Origin: Toxotes chatareus
Taxonomy: Eukaryota; Chordata; Actinopteri; Toxotidae
Length of the DNA: 64,000 nucleotides
Assembly: GCA_016801885.1 (NCBI GenBank)
Contig: CM028889.1
Location: forward strand, 25,426,001-25,490,000
Direction of reading: 5' to 3'
Below the pieces are notes generated by a model, which was given only the letters and a program-made list of their open reading frames with translations, was not told the DNA's origin and did not search any database. Made by a program: the position numbers and the translations under genes. Position 1 is the first letter of the stretch, and each line of letters opens with the position of its first letter. Below are positions 38,101 to 46,540 of the stretch, in pieces.

Positions 38101-39645
38101 CAGCTTGTCAGAGCGAGACGAGGAACAAGCAGGACAGAGAGGCTCCTTTAGAGAGTATGGCAGCATGCAGACTGCAGTCAGAGCCATCGGTGGACATCCA
38201 TGAGACGTCCACAAGTGAGGAGGGAGAGACGTGCAGAGAGTCAGTAGAAACACCCGTCTGCTCTGGAGACTGCAGCTGGCAGTCAGAGCCCGTACAGCAG
38301 CACAGAACTGAGCCCCCTGAGGAACAAATGTGTTCTGCTCCCTCTGTTCTGCACAGCTCACCCAACAGATCCAACAGTCTTGATAAAGTGCCTGCTACTG
38401 ACGGTCAATCAGAGTCGCCGCAAGAGAGTCCAACTGGTAATGACGGCTGCGGAGAAGAGGAGTACGAGTCATCAGGTGTTTCAGCCGAAAGTGCCTCTCA
38501 GGACGCCAAGGACGAGTCCACAGCGGAGACAGAGGATTACTTCAGCAAAGGTATTTTATTACCCTTATGCATGTTATATATGTAATGAATTTTGACATTG
38601 ATAGAGGCTGACTGACTGGGGTGGATGTACTGACCCTGGTGTGAAACAGGCTGGGGAACCCTGTTTGAGTTCTTACCCAGCCTGCTGACTTCTGCTTCTT
38701 TCTAAGGGATGCTGAAAAGGGGTTTGTGTAGAATATACTGTATGTGCACTGCACCCAGACTGACTGATCTGTGTCAACAGACTCTACACCCAGTGACAGT
38801 GCAGTGTCTCCGCTGAGTGACGAGCCAAGGCCAGAGGACGACAGTGTGTTTCTGTCTCCCACCAAAACTCGCACCACTGAGGATCTGTTTGCGATGATTC
38901 ACAGGTATTATTCACAGTCTGTGGCACGGCACGTTGTTTGTGTTTGTGCTGTGTGTGTTTACAGATTCTTTAAGTGCATTTCTTCATTCTCAGATCCAAA
39001 AGGAAAGTGTTGGGTAGGAAGGACTCCGCTGAGTTAGGTGTGAGGAGCCGCCTCGGTGCTGCATCAGGGAACACACCACCCAGCAGCGCGGTCAGCGCTG
39101 CCGGCAGCACTGTGAGCTCCCCCATCTCACTGGCGTCACCCTCCCCCGCTGTGACCCCACCGGGCCTGCAGAGAGTCCCTGGGCCCATCTACAGGAACGC
39201 CAAGAAGTCCAGCACCTCCAACGAGGAGTTCAAACTGCTGCTGCTTAAAAAGGGCAGCCGCTCTGACTCTAGTTACCGCATGTCGGCTACAGAGATCCTC
39301 AAGAGCCCAATCACTCCTAAATCTCCTGGAGATTCTGTGACGGAGTTGCCCAGACAGCCCGAGGAGCTTGCCTCCCCCGTGCAACAGCAGCAGCACAATT
39401 CAGGACCAGATCAGCTCTCCAGCCCCTACCCCAGAGCCAACGCTGAGGGCTTCTCCCCGAAATCCTTCCCCACGTCTGCTGCTTCCAGGCAGGGCCGCTC
39501 CAGGATCCCCCCGCCCGCCAACAGCAGCCGCTACGGCATGCGCAGCCGATTGTACTCAGCACCCATGCAGGCCATTTCTGAGGGTGAGACAGAGAACTCA
39601 GATGGAAGTCCTCATGATGACCGCTCATCACAGGGCTCCACGTAG
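28972..39645 (+). CDS. nhs: nhs, Nance-Horan syndrome protein, eight 3' coding exons (5' partial, spliced)
   Basis: Spliced CDS: 28972-29124, 29977-30110, 30888-30950, 32880-33072, 34981-35112, 35692-38550, 38781-38904, 38994-39645. All introns are GT/AG and all phases agree, giving 1435 residues to the TAG at 39643-39645. Human NHS is about 1630 residues, so essentially only the first exon (WAVE-homology domain) is missing; it must lie upstream. Recognised NHS blocks, in order, are [125 protein letters not shown] and the C-terminus ISEGETENSDGSPHDDRSSQ. These match NHS better than NHSL1 or NHSL2, and the rai2/scml2 neighbours agree. By family knowledge NHS regulates actin remodelling and cell junctions, and loss in people causes cataract-dental syndrome. 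The protein is mostly low-complexity Ser/Pro with no enzymatic domain. Teleosts may have two copies (nhsa, nhsb); which one this is cannot be told here. Confidence 0.95.
29125..30887 (+). other. nhs introns A-B and B-C
   Basis: 29125-29976 and 30111-30887. Both are AT-rich and non-coding, with good GT/AG ends. The second ends in an interrupted T-rich tract before aattcag. No transposon or RNA gene is recognised. Confidence 0.7.
29977..30110 (+). CDS. nhs: nhs coding exon B
   Basis: 134 nt, entering in phase 1 and ending in phase 0 (ACAACG|GTGAGG). It codes a basic then proline-rich stretch (RRGSGSRERRVTISISAVPP), corresponding to the human basic segment and its SIAAPPLPAYPP-type run. It is the least conserved of the small exons; the call rests on phase continuity, splice sites and position. 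Confidence 0.85.
30888..30950 (+). CDS. nhs: nhs 63-nt microexon C
   Basis: Exactly 21 codons, phase 0 on both sides, with acceptor aattcag and donor AAAG|GTATTG. It codes FESTRSSSPTECCRFSPWSR plus K, matching the NHS S-T-R-S-x-S-P-T-E-C-C block. As a symmetric exon it can be included or skipped without changing frame. Confidence 0.92.
30951..32879 (+). other. nhs intron C-D
   Basis: 1.9 kb between the microexon and the next exon. The acceptor is preceded by a weak, dispersed pyrimidine tract. A pyrimidine-rich block at 31540-31640 and poly(T) near 31706 and 32390 are present. No further exon recognised. Confidence 0.7.
32880..33072 (+). CDS. nhs: nhs coding exon D
   Basis: 193 nt, phase 0 in and phase 1 out. 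The acceptor is ctgttgcag; the donor is GACCG|GTAAAC. It holds the most conserved short NHS block, [20 protein letters not shown], followed by PEERMKSSSQVITSCVIPIN and VTG. Confidence 0.96.
33073..34980 (+). other. nhs intron D-E
   Basis: 1.9 kb, AT-rich. A third of it is the second copy of the foldback element (33177-33800). The rest, including the open frame at 34363-34632, shows no recognisable protein. Confidence 0.7.
33177..33800. mobile_element. Foldback DNA element, MITE-like, copy 2
   Basis: Outer arms: ttcttgcttagagttagatg...gaagattcatatcactc on the left mirrors gagtggtatcaatcttctgg...ctattagcaagaa on the right (33730-33762). Inner arms: GACAAGTTGTGG (33438-33449) mirrors CCACAACTTGTC (33506-33517). 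The right end, TTTCCCAATGAACTATACCTTTAAA, matches the family seen at 7.4-7.9 kb; the left tip is degraded. Words such as GCTAAGCTAAGTTAAGCTAA are typical of this fish repeat. No ORF, so non-autonomous. Confidence 0.65.
34981..35112 (+). CDS. nhs: nhs coding exon E (basic segment)
   Basis: 132 nt, phase 1 on both sides. Acceptor ccgttgcag; donor TTTAG|GTATGT. It codes GVGFDRDASVRCSLVHSQSV then [15 protein letters not shown], a strongly basic cluster that family knowledge treats as a probable nuclear-localisation-like region. The exon is symmetric, so skipping keeps frame. Confidence 0.95.
35113..35691 (+). other. nhs intron E-F
   Basis: 579 bases. The last 130 bases are open in frame with exon F, so retention would add codons without an immediate stop from 35559 onward, though stops occur further up. 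No other feature seen. Confidence 0.7.
35692..38550 (+). CDS. nhs: nhs giant coding exon F (953 codons)
   Basis: 2859 nt, open throughout, phase 1 on both sides. The acceptor is cttctcccag before ACTCTGATG and the donor is AGCAAAG|GTATTT. An upstream open stretch from 35559 in the same frame is intronic read-through, not coding. The protein is Ser/Pro-rich and mostly disordered, with conserved islands at about 35806 (CQTED), 36340-36470, 36780-36840 ([14 protein letters not shown]), 36960-36990 ([11 protein letters not shown]), 37240-37350 (DLWLLNDLKSSDPYRSLSNS) and 37570-37610. A His-rich run (HHLHHHHHH) is coded at about 38010-38040. The C-terminal third, about 37850-38500, is poorly conserved, as in other NHS proteins. 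Confidence 0.96.
38781..38904 (+). CDS. nhs: nhs coding exon G
   Basis: 124 nt, phase 1 in and phase 2 out. The acceptor is tgtcaacag; the donor is CACAG|GTATTA. It codes DSTPSDSAVSPLSDEP and then the conserved TRTTEDLFAMIHR, which runs into the next exon with R-S-K-R-K. Confidence 0.94.
38994..39645 (+). CDS. nhs: nhs terminal coding exon H
   Basis: 652 nt to TAG at 39643. The acceptor is attctcag. It codes SKRKVLGRKDSAELGVRSR, the YRNAKKSSTSNEEFKLLLLK block, [36 protein letters not shown] and the conserved acidic C-terminus ISEGETENSDGSPHDDRSSQ plus GST. Confidence 0.96.
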
Positions 39646-41435
39646 AACGCAGTGTTAAAAGGTATGAAATTATTTTGCTAGTTTACAGAGAAAACAAATC
39701 GACCAGAGTTATAATATATATGAGATGTGTTGAGGGCAGGAACAGCGATGAACTTCATTTGGTAAAAAAATAAATAAATAAATTAACTGTTTGTGGCCGT
39801 TTTTTTTAGCTGTTTCCTATTTTTTTTTCTGTGGATACTTTAAATAAAAAATGCACCTGTTTTCAAAAATATTTTATACATACAATATTTCTAAAAAAGA
39901 AAAACTGCTTAATGAAACAAATAGTTAGAATCAGGGAACAAGGATATTTAGCTTCTGCTTTTTTTTTTTTTTTTAGAAAAATATGATTTATGGCCAGAAA
40001 TTATAGGCAAAATATTTTCAGAAAAACAGGCTTAAACATGACATTTTGTTATAAGCCATATAACTGACTCCCTTCCTTCAACCCTCATAGAGTATAATAA
40101 CGTTTAATCTTTGCTGTTCTGCTGAAAAAATCTGTCTGAAATTGATTTTTTTATCAATATCTTGTGAAATAGACAAATATATTGTATTAACTGTATGTAT
40201 TCTGTGAATACCTATGCAATTAGACACACAATTTGTACATTTCCTCAAACCAGTTATACCAAAATTATTTTGATACCCCCCCAGCCGAACATTAGGACAA
40301 ACACTGTGTGAGAAACGTCCGAAAAAAACAATGTGACGCCTCAGTGCATCTGTTCGAACTGATGGAAAACTGCATTTGATGTGATGTGTTTGTATATTTT
40401 CCTCGGTTCTTTTTAAAAGCGTATAGTAAATTATATCAAAGAAGGCATACTGTGACAGCATTTTAAAATTCTCATGCAATAACATGATGTGATAAGAGGC
40501 GAGACAGGAAATGTCAGAGCCGAGCACTAACTTGACAATCTTGGGAGACAAGAAAGGAGCAGGTGTTCACATGGGAGATGAAAAAGTGATCAAAAAGTTG
40601 GAGGTGGTGAAACTGGAGAGCTGTAAGAGAACAAGGAGGTCAAATGTTTAAGAAGAAAAACGTAATAATGGTCATTTCTGGTTTGCTGACTTGGTGTGTT
40701 TACGAATCGTTGAAAGAGGCGAGTGGAACGTGTTCAGGAGGATCAAATAAACCTTATTTTACTCAGCAAGTGACAAAGCAGCTTTGGGCCTCAGCAAGTT
40801 GAGTGTTTTTGTGAGATGTTTCAGTTGTGATGGAGAATGTAGGGTTAACTTTGGAGCCAGGTTATCGTCTGTGATGGAGAGAAAAAGTTCTGGATTTGAT
40901 TATGTGGCATTTGCTGCTGTTTTGTACCAGATGATGGTCTGTTTTATTCCCCATCAAAAATATAACGCTCATATTTTCTGTGTCTGAATAATCTAAATAT
41001 ATTTATTTTTATAACGGACACAGAAAATCTCCATACAACCCCCACGTGATTTGGTTTACACCTTCAAAGAACCTAAAACTGAAGTCTTTTAATGAAAATA
41101 TGCAATGAATTGCTGGAATTTTTAAACATGTTTTATTCAAATACTTATTCTGTTTATAAGAGACGATTTTAAATCTTATTTGAGACACTGGTTGCAGAGA
41201 CAAACAGGAAAGCAACTCATTAGATGTCATTAAAAGATGGCAAAAACAGTCATAAGCTAGAAGAGAGGTTATCGTTGTAACCCTGGCACTCTGAAGCTGT
41301 GTTCTTTCTTTTTTTTGTCCCACGTTTTCACCATCTTTTTATAAGTAAACTGATGGTTATCAGCCATCATGCAAAGCTGAGGAGTCTGCGCAGCCATGTT
41401 TCCATATGGAAGACTGTTCTTCACTATTGGTACAC

Positions 41436-41443
41436 TGTAAATA
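41436..41443 (+). promoter_or_regulatory. Pumilio-type motif TGTAAATA in nhs 3'UTR
   Basis: Exact match to the UGUAAAUA recognition element of PUF-family proteins on the transcribed strand. Such octamers arise by chance in AT-rich DNA, so function is inferred only from its 3'UTR location and the second copy 460 bases on. Confidence 0.35.
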
Positions 41444-41898
41444 TCAAATTAATTTTGGCCTTAATGGTGATTCTCCATTACTAATGCAATTACAAATAAC
41501 AGGGTACACAATGGATTATGTCTGTGAACCTTCATTCCTTTTTTTTTTTTGCACTGATAAAGTGATGTTTGTGAAGTTTCATTAGTCTCTTGCTATACCT
41601 GGAGATATTTATAGAGCTTTACGTGGAGCCGTCGGACTCTCCTTTGAATAATATCCACGCTCTGCGTACGCTTTAGAAGTGGAGTAGATGCTTCTGCCAA
41701 AGGCTAGAACGTGTACACGTTAGTGGCGTTGAACTGTTTTTCTATTCTTGTTTACTTGACTCAAATGTTCTTGAAAACACAAACCGATACTAAAAAAAGA
41801 ATTACAGCGTAACTTATGGTACTAGACACATTTCATTTCAGATCGACCTCTTTATAGTAAACTGTAGGTGTCAGCTTTGTATTTTTTTGTACAAAACT

Positions 41899-41906
41899 TG
41901 TAAATA
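41899..41906 (+). promoter_or_regulatory. Second Pumilio-type motif TGTAAATA
   Basis: Second exact UGUAAAUA element, about 225 bases before the preferred polyadenylation signal. Position late in the 3'UTR is typical of working PUF sites, but chance occurrence cannot be excluded. Confidence 0.35.
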
Positions 41907-42130
41907 CAATAACTTTTGGAAATGTCACAAAGGTTGTTGAATTGCTTCTTATGTAAAAAAAAATTGTTTTCAAAGTTTACATTAATTTCAAACCTTTGTA
42001 TATTTTTGAGCTGTGGAACACTTTGTCTTGTATTTATTTTTTAGTAAGCATTGTGGAAATCCCATAGTAAAACCTATCAAAGCCAACTGCTAGCACCACA
42101 GGCTGCTTAGCAAATGTGTATAAAAAGACA

Positions 42131-42136
42131 AATAAA
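42131..42136 (+). terminator. Candidate nhs polyadenylation signal AATAAA
   Basis: Canonical hexamer, followed 30-40 bases on by a GT-rich stretch (ctgtggtgaagttg) that could serve as the downstream element. Chosen over earlier AATAAA hexamers because homology-free AT-rich UTR-like sequence continues up to it. Confidence 0.45.
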
Positions 42137-42155
42137 TGTGACTGCTCTGAAAACG

Positions 42156-45100
42156 ACTCTGCTGATCTGTGGTGAAGTTGATGGGTCTCATTTTAAAGTA
42201 TTTGAATACTCTCCTCGCTGTATGGCTCTCGTGGCTTCAATGCAGATATAAAATATGGCTTCTCACCTTGTTACAGTGCAAGTTGTCATCACATGAAGTT
42301 ATTATTCAGTCACAAAAACACCCGATGTTCTTCAGTGGGCTTCGGCTTGGTCTCAGTACCTTTATATGGCACCATCTGTAAATGGTTTCAGCTCAGGATG
42401 GCAGAATTAGGAAAACACATAAATGTAGTTAAATTACATTCGTGAACAACTGGAGAACTGTGATCCTACAAAGCACTGTAACATTAAATCATAGACTCAT
42501 ATCCAAATTGCAATTTTAGATTTTTTTGAACTGTTTTGTTGTTTCACATCCTGTAAAATGACAATAAAACACCTTGAGAGTTTTGAGCGATGTTCTGAAT
42601 CATCATCTCCAAATAATCTTACAGATTATGCTGGTGTTGTTATACTGACCCTGAATCAGGCTGCACAGGGTCCTGTGCTAGTGTACAATGAGCTGCGGCA
42701 TCTTACCACAGCCAATGACACACTGCCTCTGAGTCAGACCCGACACTAGAGGGTGTTCTTCAGCTGAATACACAAGAGAATGTCCTCAGGGTAATTTAAT
42801 GCAAATTGGGTGTAAATTTAAATTAGGCCTCTTTGTGTTCTGGCCAGAGAAATAACACAGCTGTGATTTTTTTTTTTTCAAACCTCTGGACATGTTCCTC
42901 TTGACATAACAGACTGAGCTCTTAGCTGTACTTCTACACATGTCATTTTTGCATGTGTTATGTCAGTTTCATGGTCGCGCTCCAACACCAAAGTCAGTGT
43001 GAATTCTCTTTGTTGCTCTGGCTAATGTCGAGCGAGCCTGTGACGGACAAAAACGCCTTGTTCTCAGTCAGTACATGTCAACTGAGCTCAGATTGTATGT
43101 GAAGGGAAAAAGGAGGTAAACAAAGCCCTGGACTGTTTGGCATCCCAAGTGGGTACCCATCAAAGGGCACCCTGACTGTGAACCCTGACCTCAATTAACA
43201 TCGGAGACTGGAAGGCTCGGTATGAGCGGTAGGTGGTGTAGGAATCGAGTATTTTTGTTCTTAAGCAAAATTTATGGCATGTTTCACAATAGTAATGCGT
43301 GTAATTGGCCCAGATGGAAAATAAAATGGAAGTACAATGACTTGTGGTCTGCTCTACAGCACCTAACCATGAGGGGTTATCCTTCAAGCTTTGATGGTGG
43401 TTGACTACAGAGATGTCTTTCTCGTGTTTGTCTTTGTGCTGGACAGCAGGCTTTGTGTCATTATTTGCCCTCTGGCTCTAAGACAGTACAGTCGACATTG
43501 TATAGGCCTTAAAAGCAAATGTCAGCTCAATATGACTTTTATCGTTGACTGATTGTGGAAAACACAGACAAAGGCAAGTAAAAGACCTTCAAAAGAACAC
43601 AGAGCTTCTCGGCTCTCACTCGCTGCAGCCGCGAGGGACTGTACGAAAATGATCAGGGCGGTGTGGAAGAACGGTGGTCCAGCTGCTTTGTGAGGGCATT
43701 TTTATTTTATTATTTTTTTGTTTGTTTGTTTTTCCCCTTTTTGTGGCTAGCCAAAAATTAAGCCGAAACATTTTCAACTCATGGAGACAGGTTTCAGCAT
43801 CATTTTGAGGAACCTGGATGAATTTGTGCTAAATCCCATCTCTCTGTTGACTTTGTATTCCACAGTGCTGCCTCCAAAATTCACTTCACATTTTGTCTGA
43901 ACACACAGGGACAGGACTTTATTAAGTTAAGGTCCAAAGGAAATATTTATAACCCTGGGGAGGTTCCTGCTTTTTATGAATTTAAAGAGGAGGTTCAGCT
44001 CCCCTCCCCACCTCAATCATTTTTGTACGGTCCCTAAGTGCAAGGAGCAATCAAACCTGCAGAGGACTCACTTATATGTGATTATAATTGTGCTGCTTGA
44101 CTAGTGGGTTAAATTTAGGACCATTAAGTCTCCGTATTTGGATTTATAATGTTTAGTGACACATTTTTCCAAGATACACACACACAAAAAGACAAAACTG
44201 CACCTGATCCATACATAATGAGTTGGTATTGACTGTCATGATGACAGTAATATTAACATTTATGGGTCTATTTTTGGCTAACGAGTATTGATTGGAATGG
44301 TGCAGCATGTGAAATGCACACTTAGTGAGCTTTTTTCCCCCACATGTGAGCAATACTGACTGTAGACAGGGTGGGGGAAGGGACACCGAAGAGGTAACCA
44401 CACCAAAGTCACCACCATGCCACCAGGGCATATTGTGAGGCTCATTATAGTGCATTAAACAGGCTCCCTGTGGAACAATGAGAGGCCCTGGGGCCCCTGA
44501 GGCAGAGCCTGAGGCTGGTTGGGACTGATATGTAGACCCAGGGGATCCTGCCCACCCGGGCCTGTCACTACCAGACTCCCATCCCCAGCTGCCAAACTCC
44601 ATTTTTCTCTGCTTCTGTCATCAGGCAGTCACCAGGATAACGCCGTCTAGAACGGTGTTTAAAAAGAAAAAATAAAATACTGCAATATTTAATAAAGCGT
44701 TTTGACTTTGTGTATTCCTCCAACCTTATTATCATTACAATACACAGGACGTTAGATGGTGCAATAGTAACGTTCAGGTTCAGGTCTGTGGGGTCATCGA
44801 ATATTGGCTATATTTCAATGTAGTGCAGATTTTTGATATTTTTGGTCATAGGATTGTTTGAGTCAGTCATGGTTTTTTAATTTGATGTTACAGCCTAGTG
44901 ACTCCTTTTATTTTACAGGTCTGTGATCTGGCATTACGGATCAGTAAGACTTTAGGGGAAATAAGAATGTCCTTGAATATCTCCATTTTAATCCAAATTA
45001 CTGATTTACATTCAGACATTCTATTCTCCCTGTATTGTCAGTGTATCGTATGTTTGCCTGTACACACGTTTCACATTTCTGAGTTTGAAATGCTCAAAAT

Positions 45101-45540
45101 GATTCACAACAAAAGCTGGAGATGGGTGAAGGAGGATTCTGTGCAGTAGAAATATATTTGTTTGTTCTGCCTTTTATTCTTGTAATAATCTGACAACCCT
45201 CGAGATTTAACTTGCGATCCCTTGTGGGGGTCCCGACCCTCACGTTGGGAACCACTTCCTAGGTTACAATAGCAGTTAAATGGGTTTTAATCAAAGGGGC
45301 ACCAATGCATTCATTTCCCTGAAATAAGTGCCAGATTATACACTTTCCTCCATAGAAATAATCTGAAAATAAACAAACACATTCTGGGCACGACACCAAA
45401 TTACATCATGCAAAATGAAGCACCGTGCAACCGCGAGTGAGTTTTTACTTTTTTAACATTTAGATGTAAATCACTATTTATTCAAACTGTTGAAAATTTG
45501 TCTTCTTAATTTATTCCTTTTTTTTTTCTGTTAATGTGTC
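42156..45540. other. nhs-rai2 intergenic region
   Basis: AT-rich, without recognisable genes. The second AATAAA (42564) might extend nhs. A run at 42780-42840 (gtaatttaatgcaaattggg, then tgtaaatttaaattagg) has homeodomain/POU-like words. A hAT-like repeat relic lies at 45185-45265. The minus-strand open frame at 44153-44602 shows no recognised domain. SCML1, which lies here in human, is absent. Confidence 0.6.
45185..45265. mobile_element. hAT-type repeat relic
   Basis: Contains the GATCCCTTGTGGGGGTCCCG and GTTGGGAACCACTT words that recur at the ends of many vertebrate hAT-derived repeats. No second terminus is identifiable. Class assignment is from memory of the motif only. Confidence 0.35.
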
Positions 45541-45548
45541 CCTAAGTG

Positions 45549-46540
45549 GAGGGGTGGAGGAGGGGAGGGGAAGGGGGAGGGAGAACCCGCTGACGATGCT
45601 GCGTGCGCAGCTTCAGCCTGGAGTCGCTACGACGGGACCGCAATGATGAGATAAATAGCAGCCTCATCTATTTCTTTTAAAGTATTACGGGTCTGATTGA
45701 GCGGTAACCGCCCGGCGGCTCGGCGGCTCGGGGAGCTGCTGACGCGCTCGTCTGCTTCAGAGGTGAGTGAACGCCGGCGTTTGTTTTACGAACTGGGTTT
45801 TTTTTTTTATGGAAGGGGGAATGACATTAAAGGGAAGGAGGTGAAACAGGGTGAAGCCGAGGCTTTTCTGATTTTCACGTCGCTCTCGCGCTGAAACATT
45901 AAATCGTTCAAACGTTAGCACGTGGATTATCGGGGAATTATTGAGCTCGGTGCACGGCCTCGTTCCTCCAGCGTCTTTAAGCTTTATTTTATTTATTTAT
46001 TTATTTTTCCAGCGTCAGAGCCGATGTGCGCAGCTAGCTTGTACCGTGAATAACGCGTACTGTCTGACAGCCCGAGCCCGTTTTTTTTTTTTTTTTCTTT
46101 ATTCACCAAAGGACCGGAAACTTTGCAAATAACGGGATATGATTTAGCGCGAGGAGCCCTCCCTCTGCCGTCTATGACTGTTTTAAAGGCAGCGGAGCCC
46201 CTCACGCGCCCTCAGCCCTTCGCGTTCTCGCCGTGTGATGTGTGGAAGCGAGCGCAGTCACCGTGCACAGCCTCCCCCTCTCCTCCTCCTCCCCCTCCTC
46301 CCCCAGTCTTTCATGGCGAAACCGTCGGCTTTGCTCGGGGACCAGACGCGTATCTGTCTGGGAGGAACGGTAACCGTGTCTGGTGGAAGAAAAAAAAAAA
46401 TGTCAGTGAAGAGATAAGGAAAGTATCCTCAGATGAACCCGAGCGTGTCCCGGTCACGGCCTGCTGGAACAGCCTTGGTTTAACAGTCAGGGCATTTGCT
46501 GATGTTGCTCCTGTCACATGTGCTGTGACAGAACTGCCAT
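45549..46540 (+). promoter_or_regulatory. rai2 CpG-island-like promoter region
   Basis: GC- and CpG-rich sequence in an otherwise AT-rich neighbourhood. It opens with a G-rich run (ggggtggaggaggggagggg, Sp1/KLF-like), then a TATA-like ATAAATAG at 45651-45658, followed by CpG-rich first-exon sequence with a strong donor (AG|GTGAGT) at 45763. It continues CpG-rich to about 46540. It is assigned to rai2 because the next coding exon on this strand is rai2 and nhs has ended. Confidence 0.6.
45680..45762 (+). other. rai2: Probable noncoding first exon of rai2
   Basis: Start estimated about 25-30 bases after ATAAATAG; end fixed by the consensus donor CAGAG|GTGAGT. The exon has no useful ATG, consistent with RAI2 being wholly coded by its last exon. 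The start coordinate is approximate. Confidence 0.45.

Larger units (their letters stand above)
39646..42155 (+). other. nhs: nhs 3'UTR (inferred)
   Basis: About 2.5 kb of AT-rich sequence after the stop, with poly(T) runs, ATTTA motifs near 42028 and two exact TGTAAATA Pumilio-type motifs. Open frames here (for example minus 40078-40551) have no recognisable protein and are rejected. The end is placed just past AATAAA at 42131-42136. Another AATAAA at 42564 and earlier ones near 39766, 39843 and 40745 allow shorter or longer forms. Confidence 0.55.

Noticed and set aside
40078..40551. 157-aa minus-strand open frame in the nhs 3'UTR
   Set aside because: No recognisable domain or conserved look; AT-rich composition gives such frames by chance, and it lies antisense within inferred UTR.
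44153..44602. 149-aa minus-strand open frame between nhs and rai2
   Set aside because: Gly/Ser/Pro-rich start then unstructured; no family recognised, no splice or promoter context.
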